From Bacteroidetes bacterium RIFCSPLOWO2_12_FULL_35_15 (GTDB taxonomy: Bacteria > Bacteroidota > Bacteroidia > 2-12-FULL-35-15): DNA of 64,000 nucleotides. Under the pieces are notes generated by a model that had not been told where the DNA came from, made no database searches, and worked only from the letters and a program-made list of their open reading frames with translations. The DNA lies in contig MEPB01000026.1 in assembly GCA_001769385.1 (NCBI GenBank), positions 1 through 64,000 of the forward strand, read 5' to 3'. Made by a program: the position numbers and the translations under genes. Of the stretch, positions 1-8,000 are shown piece by piece. How positions within the stretch are numbered: the first letter of the stretch is position 1; each line of letters begins with the position of its first letter.

Positions 1-2
1 GA

Positions 3-137
3 TATAGGCCATGGATAGTTGCTCATGTAGATTTTTTTGACAATAAGTCTGCCGCTTTAAAAAAAGAAAAATATTTTAAAGCGGGTATTGGATATTTGGA
101 AAGAAAAAATATTATTCAAACTTTTAAAACCTTGTGA
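3..137 (+). CDS. GIY-YIG endonuclease family protein, 3' end only
   Basis: Reading frame 3 is open from the window edge to a TGA at 135-137 and gives 44 residues. They contain the C-terminal GIY-YIG pattern: RPW, then a hydrophobic strand, DNKSAALKKEKYFKAG and a short basic tail. Small stand-alone GIY-YIG proteins of this type are common in Bacteroidota, and their cellular role is mostly unknown. The N-terminal GIY and YIG motifs lie outside the window, so the family call rests on the C-terminal half only. A tRNA T-arm-like sequence and a terminator follow directly. Confidence 0.7.
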   Translation, partial: YRPWIVAHVDFFDNKSAALKKEKYFKAGIGYLERKNIIQTFKTL

Positions 138-164
138 AAGGGCTCATATTCTTCAGAGAAGAAC

Positions 165-189
165 ATCGGCTCGAGTCCGGTCCCCGCTA
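165..189 (+). other. tRNA 3'-end-like sequence (T arm plus acceptor strand)
   Basis: Bases 165-169 (ATCGG) pair with 177-181 (CCGGT, one G-T pair) around the seven-base loop CTCGAGT. This is followed by CCCCGCT and an A at 189, the layout of a tRNA T arm, 3' acceptor strand and discriminator base. No matching D arm or anticodon arm is found upstream. A partner AGCGGGT at 80-86 lies inside the nuclease gene and is too far away for an ordinary tRNA. It is therefore a tRNA fragment or mimic, not a tRNA gene. Confidence 0.45.
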
Positions 190-194
190 CTAGT

Positions 195-230
195 AGCCGA
201 TTCTTCTAAAGAGAATCGGCTTTTTTTTTT
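195..230 (+). terminator. Rho-independent terminator after the GIY-YIG gene
   Basis: AGCCGATTCT (195-204) pairs perfectly with AGAATCGGCT (212-221), with a seven-base loop, and an uninterrupted T run continues to 230. Confidence 0.8.
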
Positions 231-310
231 CTGTTATGTATGTAGTTTACATTCTTTATTGGATCAAGTTCTGAAACTACCTTATATTGGCCCCGCTAAT
301 TCACAAAAAA

Positions 311-345
311 AGTCCTGATAAACGATTGTTTATCAGGGCTTTTTG
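311..345 (+). terminator. Rho-independent terminator, possibly bidirectional
   Basis: AGTCCTGATAAAC (311-323) pairs with GTTTATCAGGGCT (328-340), with one G-T pair and a GATT loop. It is followed by a T run and preceded by an A run at 303-310, so it could work in both directions. No gene is seen between this and the previous terminator. The CCCCGCTAA at 292-300 just upstream echoes the CCCCGCTAC before the first terminator. Confidence 0.65.
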
Positions 346-696
346 TTCGATTAATTTAGTCGTACTAAAACTGTTGCAACTAACCATTATGCATACACTT
401 TTATGTTCTATTGAAAATACACATATAAGGAAAATAGAAAAAGCATAGTAATGCTTCCTACCAAAACACCATAAATAAAAAACTCCCACCTTCTGCTTTT
501 CTTTGAGTACATAGTTTTAAATTTAAAATGAGTATTTAAACTATATGCTGATACTTAAAAATTTCGGAACAAATTTTAATTGCTGCTTTGCCCTTTTCTA
601 CGGAGTCATCACAAATTTGTTACTTGATTCTACAAATTTTTAACACCCGCTTGGCTCAGCTATTTTAAAATCAAGCAAACTTAAATAAAACGATTT
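346..696. other. Intergenic region without recognised feature
   Basis: This AT-rich stretch separates the GIY-YIG end from the downstream side of the ppk2 gene. No convincing coding frame, repeat or terminator was seen. Confidence 0.6.
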
Positions 697-1560
697 TTAA
701 TACTTCTGAGGCACAATATTTTGTTCCTGTTTTGGAGGCCTGACATAATGTTCGTCTGTTCTTCTTGCAGTAAGTTTAAAAGATTTTGGTGTTAGGTCCT
801 TATATGGAATCAGCGATAAAAGGTGACTGATACAATTTAACCTTGCTCTTTTTTTGTCGTCTGCTTCCACCACATACCAGGGGGATTGTTTTGTATCTGT
901 GTATGCAAACATATTATCTTTTGCATGTGAAAACTCAACCCATTTGCTGCGTGATTCGATATCCATCGGACTTATCTTCCAACGTTTAATAGGATTTTCA
1001 ATTCTTTCCTGAAAACGTTTTTCCTGTTCTTTATTACTAACCGAAAACCAATATTTTATCAAAATAATTCCTGCGCGTATCAACATTTTTTCAAACTCCG
1101 GACAAGAACGCAAAAACTCTTCATACTCATCCTTTGTACAAAAACCCATTACATGCTCTACTCCTGCCCTATTATACCAACTTCTATCAAAAAGCATCAT
1201 TTCACCTGCAGAAGGTAATTCCGACACATATCGTTGAAAATACCATTGCTGCTTTTCTTTTTCAGTTGGAACTCCAAGTGCCACCACTTTACAAATACGT
1301 GGATTCATGAATTGCTCGATTGTTTTAATCACACCACCTTTTCCTGCAGCGTCACGACCTTCAAAGACAACAACCACTTTTAATTTCTTCTGCTTTACCC
1401 ACTCCTGCAATTTAACCAGCTCTATACCCAGCTTGTTAATATGTTTTTCATATTCAGAGCTTTTTAATTTTTCAGAATAGCTAACTGTAATGTCGCCCTG
1501 AGCAGACATTTTTCCTTTTTTTACAGGTTTCTCTTTCGTATCTTTTTTTAAGCTCTTCAT
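697..1560 (-). CDS. ppk2: Polyphosphate kinase 2 (PPK2 family)
   Basis: The 287-residue product is a PPK2-family enzyme, which moves phosphate between inorganic polyphosphate and nucleotides in the cytoplasm. The Walker A loop GRDAAGKGG is at about residues 68-76, and the Walker B/lid signature FDRSWYNRAGVEHVMGFC begins at about 124. The QERIENPIKRWKISPMD and SPWYVVEADDKKRARLN segments are typical of the one-domain class that forms or uses ADP/ATP. The length fits a single PPK2 domain plus a lysine-rich N-terminal extension of about 20 residues. The preference for ADP or GDP cannot be read from the sequence. The gene is alone on its strand, 82 bases beyond the end of the cyclase gene. Confidence 0.93.
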   Translation of the reverse strand: MKSLKKDTKEKPVKKGKMSAQGDITVSYSEKLKSSEYEKHINKLGIELVKLQEWVKQKKLKVVVVFEGRDAAGKGGVIKTIEQFMNPRICKVVALGVPTEKEKQQWYFQRYVSELPSAGEMMLFDRSWYNRAGVEHVMGFCTKDEYEEFLRSCPEFEKMLIRAGIILIKYWFSVSNKEQEKRFQERIENPIKRWKISPMDIESRSKWVEFSHAKDNMFAYTDTKQSPWYVVEADDKKRARLNCISHLLSLIPYKDLTPKSFKLTARRTDEHYVRPPKQEQNIVPQKY

Positions 1561-1642
1561 GGTGTTTTAATTTTTTAATATTGTATTAAGGTATATGTGT
1601 TGATTAAAATCTATTCTAAAATTTTCTCAACCTTTTTTTAAT

Positions 1643-3472
1643 TTATTGATGAAAGTCTGCAATTAATTTTTCCAATTGTTTTTGTTTTCCAGGCCCACGA
1701 AGTCTTCGTGACGTTTCTGTAAAATAGGTATGCTTTTTTAAAAATGCTATTTGCAATTGGTTCCATTTTTTTTCATCCAGAGCTTTTCCATGCTCATTCA
1801 ATTCATTAAAAAGGTTTTTTGCAATAATAGAAAAATCGGCTCTTCCAAAATAATCAAGGTCAGCATCAGCAAGTATTTCCTCCAGTTTATTTTTAGGAGA
1901 CTGAGGAGTATGTGTAGCCATGATCATTCCACAAACGGTTACAATTTCTTCGGGAGAATATCCAAATCCAGGAAGAAATTGTTTTGCTAATTTACAACCT
2001 ACCAGTTCATTCTCATCGTACTTTTTAATAAACCCTGAATCGTGAAACAAAGCTGCAACTTTTATCAACTCGGTATTTTCTTCATCAATATTTTCTTTTA
2101 AAGCAATGCTCGCTGCCACATCACAAACATCTTTTGTATGATGCAAGCCATGATAAAAAAGATTTTTCGGTAACTCATTCTTTAATTTTTTAACAATAAA
2201 ATGTTTCACACTGATGTAGCGCTCCGATTCTTTTTCTCCTTCCACCAGGTACATTTTCATCTTCCCTTTTCCCTTTGCCTCTTTTTTTCCGCGATACTCA
2301 CAGTCAAAATATTTTTTTATTTTCTGAAATGTTTTTTCTGAGACATTTACTTTTCCGGTAATACCGCTACTTTCCATTCGAGATGCAATATTCACAGTAT
2401 CGCCCCATACATCATATGTAAATTTTTTTGTTCCGAGAACCCCTGCTATCAAAGGTCCTGAATGAACACCAACCCTCATTTCCCAGGAAAAATCAGATTT
2501 TGCTTTTCGTTTTTCCAAAAAGTGAATCATATCCAAAGCTGCTCTGACACATTGAATAGCATGATATCCCGACTCTTTTGGCAACCCACAAACCGCCATA
2601 TACGAATCACCAATAGTTTTAATTTTTTCGATGCTGTGTTTTTCAGTAATAAAATCAAATGCCTGAAAGATCTCATTCAATTCATTCACTAATTTCCGTG
2701 CAGAAACTTTTGCAGAAGTTAACGTGAATCCTTTGAAATCAGTAAACAACACGGTAGCTTCTTCATGTCGCATCGGAGTTATTGAACCCTTATGTTTTAA
2801 TTCCTCTGCCAGCTCTTCGGGAAGAATATTATATAACAATCGTTCTGACTCTTCTTTTTCTGCCCGTAATTCTTTTGTCCGTTCCCTCACAATTCCTTCC
2901 AGAATTTCATTTTGTTTCTCCATCAACGCTCTTCGCTCCTTTTCCTGCCTTAATACATCGTGCGCCAGACGCTGCTTTTCAATTGCGGTTACTGTAATGT
3001 TGGTAAGCAACTGCAAAAAATTAAGATGTTTAATAAGTTTGCTAACACTTAATTCTTCATTATTGGTATCCGCTAAAAGCAAATATGCTAAAGGCTTTTT
3101 TTCCTGATATACAGGTATAATGATATCAAAATGAGCCAACACGTTTTTTTGTTGCGTATTTACGGAAGTAATTTCTTTCATGTGGATCAGATCCCTTTCC
3201 ACATTAATTTTTTTCAGATCACTTTTACTAAAACCATAATTAAGCAAACAGCTCCATTTTGTATGATAACTGTAAAGAGCGATCTTTTCGATTTTCAATT
3301 GAGTTTTTACAAAATATTTAAACTTCTCAATTAGAGCAGTGGTAGAAAAATGACTGTTAATTGAATTTGAAATATCCAGAAGTGCACCCAGCTGCAGCTC
3401 TTGATTATGAACCTTTGCATGGAGGTGTTCAATTTTTTTATTCGAAATATCCTTAGATTCAATTTTTGCCAT
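1643..3472 (-). CDS. Class III adenylate cyclase with GAF-like sensor and C-terminal HD domain
   Basis: The protein has 609 residues. An N-terminal GAF-like region (about 25-170) is followed by a coiled coil (about 165-215), a class III cyclase domain (about 220-415) and an HD-type metal-dependent phosphohydrolase domain (about 430-600). The metal aspartates are visible in FTDFKGFT and IGDSY. The purine-specifying lysine (KIKTIGDSY) and the aspartate in TYDVWGDTVNIASR favour ATP over GTP as substrate. The HD part shows H-x-L-H-H, ALFHDSGF and a DADLD motif. Joining a cyclase to an HD domain is unusual; the HD domain might hydrolyse a nucleotide or sense one. The neighbour, transcribed ahead of it on the same strand, carries a cyclic-nucleotide-binding domain and is a plausible cAMP target. 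Confidence 0.88.
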   Translation of the reverse strand: MAKIESKDISNKKIEHLHAKVHNQELQLGALLDISNSINSHFSTTALIEKFKYFVKTQLKIEKIALYSYHTKWSCLLNYGFSKSDLKKINVERDLIHMKEITSVNTQQKNVLAHFDIIIPVYQEKKPLAYLLLADTNNEELSVSKLIKHLNFLQLLTNITVTAIEKQRLAHDVLRQEKERRALMEKQNEILEGIVRERTKELRAEKEESERLLYNILPEELAEELKHKGSITPMRHEEATVLFTDFKGFTLTSAKVSARKLVNELNEIFQAFDFITEKHSIEKIKTIGDSYMAVCGLPKESGYHAIQCVRAALDMIHFLEKRKAKSDFSWEMRVGVHSGPLIAGVLGTKKFTYDVWGDTVNIASRMESSGITGKVNVSEKTFQKIKKYFDCEYRGKKEAKGKGKMKMYLVEGEKESERYISVKHFIVKKLKNELPKNLFYHGLHHTKDVCDVAASIALKENIDEENTELIKVAALFHDSGFIKKYDENELVGCKLAKQFLPGFGYSPEEIVTVCGMIMATHTPQSPKNKLEEILADADLDYFGRADFSIIAKNLFNELNEHGKALDEKKWNQLQIAFLKKHTYFTETSRRLRGPGKQKQLEKLIADFHQ

Positions 3473-3524
3473 TAGAAATTTTTATTGCTATTTTTTTATA
3501 TTTACAAGTCAAATTATCTGTGCC

Positions 3525-3601
3525 TGTCATTTCGACCAGAGGGAGAAATCTCCTATTCGGTATAGTTATTATTGAGATTTCTCCCTCTGGTCGAAATGAC
3601 A
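3525..3601. repeat. Perfect long inverted repeat (GTCATTTCGACC family)
   Basis: Bases 3525-3552 are the exact reverse complement of 3574-3601: 28-base arms reading TGTCATTTCGACCAGAGGGA, then GAAATCTC, around a 21-base spacer. It lies between the SulP and cyclase genes and could fold as a strong hairpin in their transcript. Diverged relatives lie at 14969-15010 and 19632-19730. Confidence 0.9.
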
Positions 3602-3616
3602 TACTGCTAAAACATT

Positions 3617-5833
3617 TTAATTTTCTTGTAGTGCTTTCAATTCAATGTCGCTCAGGCGCAAACGGTTTGAAATAACAAAAGCAAGTTTTTCAAAAAACTG
3701 TCCGGCAATTTCAGGGTGTTGCACATTTACTTCATCAAATTTTTTGCGAGACAACACATACAGATCCACTTCTTCGCTAGCTAATCCATTTGCAGACCTT
3801 TTACGTTTATCCAAAAAGGCCATGTCTCCAAAAAAACTCCCTTTCGAAATAGTTACTAAATGATGCGAACCTCCACCTGCAAGTGGTAAAACAATTTTTA
3901 CATTTCCTTTTCTGACAAAATATATCTCATCTCCTTCCTCATTGATATTAAAAATGATTTCGTTTTTCTTAAATCGTTTTTCTATCAAACAAGATGCAAA
4001 CGTTTGCAAGGCTTTTTCGGGGAAGTTAACAAAAAGTTCTATCTCCTTTAGATCAAGGATACTATTATCATCATTTACTTTTTCCTCTAATAGTATTTCA
4101 TCTTCTACCCATTCTAAAGCGAAATCAAGGTCATCAAAAAATTTCAAATTTTCAGTTTCAGTTAAACCAAGATGTTCAATATATTCTTTTACATTTTGTC
4201 CGGATGGCAGGTTCAAAGGAATAGAAGTAAAAATCAAATATCCTTTCTGTTCTTTTATTCTTCCTAAAATTTGTTTTATGCGGTTGGCAGCAGTATAATC
4301 AACAGATTGCACTCTTCGCATATCCAATAATATATATTTACTATCTGCTAAAAACGGTTCTATTTCACTTAGTAATTGATCAGCTGTTCCGAAAAAAAGT
4401 TGACCCTGCAATTCAACAACAATGGTGTGTTTTCCTTTTTCATCAAGAATAAGCCGTTCAGAAATCACCCTGCTTTTTTTAGAAAATAATTGATTGCCAA
4501 ATACTCTTCTTCGAACAACAGAAGTTCGCATTTGTTCCCTTAAAAAAAGAATGATTGCTAAAAGAATTCCAACTCCTGCAGCAGCTATTAAACTCATAGT
4601 TACAGCAGAAATTATTACACCAATCATTACAAAAAAATCAAATACTGTGGACTTATGTTTCAACAAAGAAACAGCATGAAAATCGATCATTCGAATGGCA
4701 ACAACAATAAGTATTCCGGACAATGTTGCAATCGGGATCCAAGCAACTAGTTTTCCAAATAAAAGCAACACAAGAATCGCTGTAAACCCGAAAATAATTC
4801 CAGATTTTTTTGTTTTTCCTCCACTACTTAAATTTACAAGCGTTGCCCCCATTGTTCCTGCACCCGGTATTCCGCAAAGTAAAGCGGAACCAATATTTCC
4901 CATTCCCTGCCCAACTAATTCTTTGTTTGAATTATGTCTGGTGTAAGTTATCGCATCTAACACAACGCAGGTTTTTAATGTATCAATAGAAAGCAGAACA
5001 GATAACGTCAACACAGGAATAAGAATAATACCCATTTGTGTCAAATCAATAGAAGAAGCCATTGACCATTGGTGAGAAAAAACTGTTACCAGATCAGAAA
5101 TGGAAGCTGAAATCGGACCGATAATAAAATGATTGTTTTCTATATTCAATAATTCAGGGTTCCCTATAGACAAGGAAAAATAACATACGATACCGGCAAT
5201 AAGTGCAATAATTGCAGCAGGAATTGCTTTAATTATCTTGGGAGAAATAAACATTACAGCAACAGTGACAATTCCAACTACAATACTTTCCCATTTCCAA
5301 TCATTCATCAGGTGTAAACCTTGCCATAATTTTATGTCTTTAGGTAATCCTAATAATTTTGGAAGCTGTCCTGTAAAAATTAAAACTCCGACCCCACTTA
5401 AATATCCAGCAACAACAGGATAAGGGATATATTTTATAAATGTTCCGCCTCCGATTTTCCCAAGTAGTATCTGAACTAATCCCACACTCAGACCCACCAG
5501 CATAAGATACACTGGAATTATTTCTGTGGAAACAGCTCCCTTACTTACTAACTCTGTCACAAAAACTGCAAGCACTGCTGCTGCAGGAGCGCAAGGCGCA
5601 GAAATTAATCTTTTAGTACCACCAAAAACAGAAGCAAGCAATCCGATTGCAATGGTTCCCATAATACCACCAACAGCAGCCCGCCCCGAAAACGATGTTC
5701 CTAAAGGAGCGTAAATAATCAAACCAAATGCAATAGCCGATGGAAGGGCAACCAACATAGCTGCTGTTCCTCCAAAAAAATCACCAATAAAATTTTCGCT
5801 TGCTGCTTTTTTTTCAGAGGTACGTGTATTCAT
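3617..5833 (-). CDS. SulP-family anion transporter with STAS and cyclic-nucleotide-binding domains
   Basis: The 738-residue protein has an N-terminal SulP membrane domain (about 20-430) with 10-12 hydrophobic segments and conserved stretches such as YAPLGTSFSGRAAVGGIMG and GQGMGNIGSALLCGIPGAGTMGA. A STAS domain follows (about 455-570), and then a Crp-type cyclic-nucleotide-binding domain (about 600-735) with the pattern EGDEIYFVRKGNVKIV and GSFFGDMAFLDKRKRSANG. SulP proteins carry sulfate, bicarbonate or other anions across the inner membrane; the substrate cannot be decided here. The added domain suggests gating by cAMP. The adenylate cyclase lies 144 bases downstream on the same strand. Confidence 0.93.
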   Translation of the reverse strand: MNTRTSEKKAASENFIGDFFGGTAAMLVALPSAIAFGLIIYAPLGTSFSGRAAVGGIMGTIAIGLLASVFGGTKRLISAPCAPAAAVLAVFVTELVSKGAVSTEIIPVYLMLVGLSVGLVQILLGKIGGGTFIKYIPYPVVAGYLSGVGVLIFTGQLPKLLGLPKDIKLWQGLHLMNDWKWESIVVGIVTVAVMFISPKIIKAIPAAIIALIAGIVCYFSLSIGNPELLNIENNHFIIGPISASISDLVTVFSHQWSMASSIDLTQMGIILIPVLTLSVLLSIDTLKTCVVLDAITYTRHNSNKELVGQGMGNIGSALLCGIPGAGTMGATLVNLSSGGKTKKSGIIFGFTAILVLLLFGKLVAWIPIATLSGILIVVAIRMIDFHAVSLLKHKSTVFDFFVMIGVIISAVTMSLIAAAGVGILLAIILFLREQMRTSVVRRRVFGNQLFSKKSRVISERLILDEKGKHTIVVELQGQLFFGTADQLLSEIEPFLADSKYILLDMRRVQSVDYTAANRIKQILGRIKEQKGYLIFTSIPLNLPSGQNVKEYIEHLGLTETENLKFFDDLDFALEWVEDEILLEEKVNDDNSILDLKEIELFVNFPEKALQTFASCLIEKRFKKNEIIFNINEEGDEIYFVRKGNVKIVLPLAGGGSHHLVTISKGSFFGDMAFLDKRKRSANGLASEEVDLYVLSRKKFDEVNVQHPEIAGQFFEKLAFVISNRLRLSDIELKALQEN

Positions 5834-6249
5834 TTGTATTCAGTTTTAAGTTTTAAACTGAGAGGCCTTGATCACATACAAGTTTTTACTACTTCTTGTA
5901 TTATTTTTTAAGAACCGAATTTCATGTTTCCAATATATCAAAGATAGAATATGAATGATAACTTCAAAAGAAAAATTGAAGTAAAAAATTGATTCTTTTT
6001 ATAGAAATTCTATTTATCGAACTAAACCACTCTCACTGAAAGTGCAGAGGTTCAAATTAAAAAATGAAATCCTTTTTAACAAATGCTAAAATTACACGTC
6101 ATTGCAAAGGAGGTACGAAGAACGAATCTCGTTAATAGATTGAGATTGCTTCGTTACTAGCGATGACGGTAAATTTAATATTTGTAGAATCTAAAAGTCT
6201 TGCACTGAAAGTGAATAGTTTTGAACTAACGAACTGAAACAATAAAGTA
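5834..6249. other. Intergenic region carrying a repeat element
   Basis: No gene was seen. The region contains a palindromic repeat (6097-6168) flanked by two copies of the short palindrome CACTGAAAGTG at 6034-6044 and 6203-6213. The tail ACTAACGAACTGAAA at about 6224-6238 recurs in slightly changed form after the repeat at 18889-18958. Confidence 0.6.
6097..6168. repeat. Palindromic intergenic repeat (TCATTGC family)
   Basis: CGTCATTGC (6097-6105) and GCGATGACG (6160-6168) form the outer arms, with one mismatched or G-T pair. AACGAATCTC and GAGATTGCTTCGTT form imperfect inner arms. It is one of at least six family members in the window. Confidence 0.75.
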
Positions 6250-7941
6250 TTAGCTTTTTAGTGTAAAGCTGAATTTACTGCCTTTTCCAGGTTCACTTTC
6301 CAGCCAGATTTTTCCTCCTTGGGCTTCAATAAATTCTTTGCTGATAGCAAGCCCTAAACCTGTGCCGGTTTTAGTGCTTTCCGGAACTTGAAAATAGCGG
6401 TCAAAAATTTTGTTTTTGTATTTTGAATCGATTCCTTTTCCAAAATCCTGCACAGAAAAGGTAACTGTGTCGTTTTGTTCAATGGCTTGAATAACGATCT
6501 TACTTTTTTCAGATGAATAACGAACTGCATTGGATAAAAGATTTAATAATACCCATGCTGTTTTTTCTTTATCAGCATTTATTGCAGGCATATTTTCGCT
6601 ATAATTAATTTCAAAGAGTATTTGTTTTTGTGAGGCTTGAAATTGAATTGCACTGATAGCATAATCGATAATTTGTTTTGGTTGTGTTTTCTGAATTGTG
6701 AGTTCAATCTTTCCCGTTTCTATCTGAGTAAGATTTAACAACTCACTTGTAATTTTCAGCAAACGTTCCGCATCTTCTTTGATGTTCTGTATGAGTTGTT
6801 TTTGCTCTTCATTGGTTTCACCAATACGACTATCTTCCAATAACTGCGAGCTCATTTTTATAGATGAAATAGGAGTCTTTAATTCATGAGAAACAGTTGC
6901 AATAAAATTTGTTTTTGCCGTGTCTAATTCTTTAAATGGTGTAATGTTTTTTAAAATAATAACCTGTCCAATCATTTCTTTATCATTCATAACATCAAAA
7001 TTTTCTTTTGTGAAATATTTTTCTTTTTCATCAGAAGTCACAATTAAATCTTTTGATGAAGAAGTATTGTTTAAAATCTGGTGTAGTAAATCACTTTTAA
7101 TGGCAATGTCAGTGGCCTGTTTATTTTGTATGTCACTTTCTTTTAAACCCAATAATTTTTCAGCAACCGAATTAACAAATAAAATATTTTTCTTTTCATC
7201 TAATCCAATAATTGCATCATTCATTTGATTGATAATAATTTCAATACGTTTTTTTTCAAACATAATTTTTGCAAGATTGCTGTGTTCATACTCATCCAGC
7301 TTTTTTGCCATTGCATTAAAAGCTTCGGCTAATTCACCGAATTCATCATTGGATTCAAAATTTAAACGTTGATTATAATTTTTATTTGCAATTTGCTTAA
7401 TGCTTTCAGTCAGCTTACTTATCGGGTTTGCAATGTAACCCGGAAAATTAATAATAAAGCTAAATGCGATCAACAAACAAAATGTACCAATAACAGTAAG
7501 AATGGTGAATACCCGATTAGCTTTTGCCTGTACCTGTTCATTTTTTTTAGTAATAGCTTGCATGTTTATATCCATAACCTGATATAATTTTTCACGAATG
7601 ATGTTTGATTCTATTAAAGAGAATCCTGTTTTAAAGGATTCGAATAATTTTCGAATCTCCTGAGTGATTTTTTTCTCCCCTGACTCAGTAATATTTAATT
7701 CCTGTTTTTTTAAAATTTCTTCAAACTGTGCGATTGATTCCAACCTTTTCGGTTCCATCTCATCCAGCAATTTCATCATTAATCGAACATGTTGAACCGA
7801 CTGATAATTGTCTTTTAATATATTCTCAGATTGGTGTGCTATATCTTGAATATAATAGCTTCCAACGCCTCCGCTCAAAATGATGAGAGAAAAAAGAAAA
7901 ATTAGTCCTAAAGAAAGTTTTGTTTTAATACGAATTGACAT
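6250..7941 (-). CDS. KinB-like sensor histidine kinase
   Basis: This 563-residue membrane kinase has TM1 at about 11-31, an extracytoplasmic helical sensor region, TM2 at about 145-168, HAMP at about 170-222, PAS at about 230-335, HisKA with phospho-acceptor His352 (SHELKTPISS), and HATPase_c with the N box NLLSNAVRYS, DFGKGID and GTGLGLAIS. The layout resembles KinB, which pairs with NtrC-type regulators. It lies 59 bases downstream of the potassium transporter gene on the same strand, so the two are probably cotranscribed. Its likely partner is the NtrC-type regulator at 10123-11460. Control of potassium uptake is inferred from context; the stimulus is unknown. Confidence 0.9.
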   Translation of the reverse strand: MSIRIKTKLSLGLIFLFSLIILSGGVGSYYIQDIAHQSENILKDNYQSVQHVRLMMKLLDEMEPKRLESIAQFEEILKKQELNITESGEKKITQEIRKLFESFKTGFSLIESNIIREKLYQVMDINMQAITKKNEQVQAKANRVFTILTVIGTFCLLIAFSFIINFPGYIANPISKLTESIKQIANKNYNQRLNFESNDEFGELAEAFNAMAKKLDEYEHSNLAKIMFEKKRIEIIINQMNDAIIGLDEKKNILFVNSVAEKLLGLKESDIQNKQATDIAIKSDLLHQILNNTSSSKDLIVTSDEKEKYFTKENFDVMNDKEMIGQVIILKNITPFKELDTAKTNFIATVSHELKTPISSIKMSSQLLEDSRIGETNEEQKQLIQNIKEDAERLLKITSELLNLTQIETGKIELTIQKTQPKQIIDYAISAIQFQASQKQILFEINYSENMPAINADKEKTAWVLLNLLSNAVRYSSEKSKIVIQAIEQNDTVTFSVQDFGKGIDSKYKNKIFDRYFQVPESTKTGTGLGLAISKEFIEAQGGKIWLESEPGKGSKFSFTLKS

Positions 7942-8000
7942 CTTACAAAATTATGGTTTTAAAGAATAGAAATATTTTTTGATTGCAAATGCTTTCCTTT

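Noticed and set aside
80..188. Possible complete tRNA using AGCGGGT (80-86) and CCCCGCT (182-188) as acceptor stem
   Set aside because: The span of 109 bases is too long, it overlaps the nuclease coding frame, and no D or anticodon arm folds between.
88..318. Open frame of 76 codons running through the tRNA-like piece and the first terminator
   Set aside because: It is out of frame with the recognisable GIY-YIG tail and translates the terminator hairpin.
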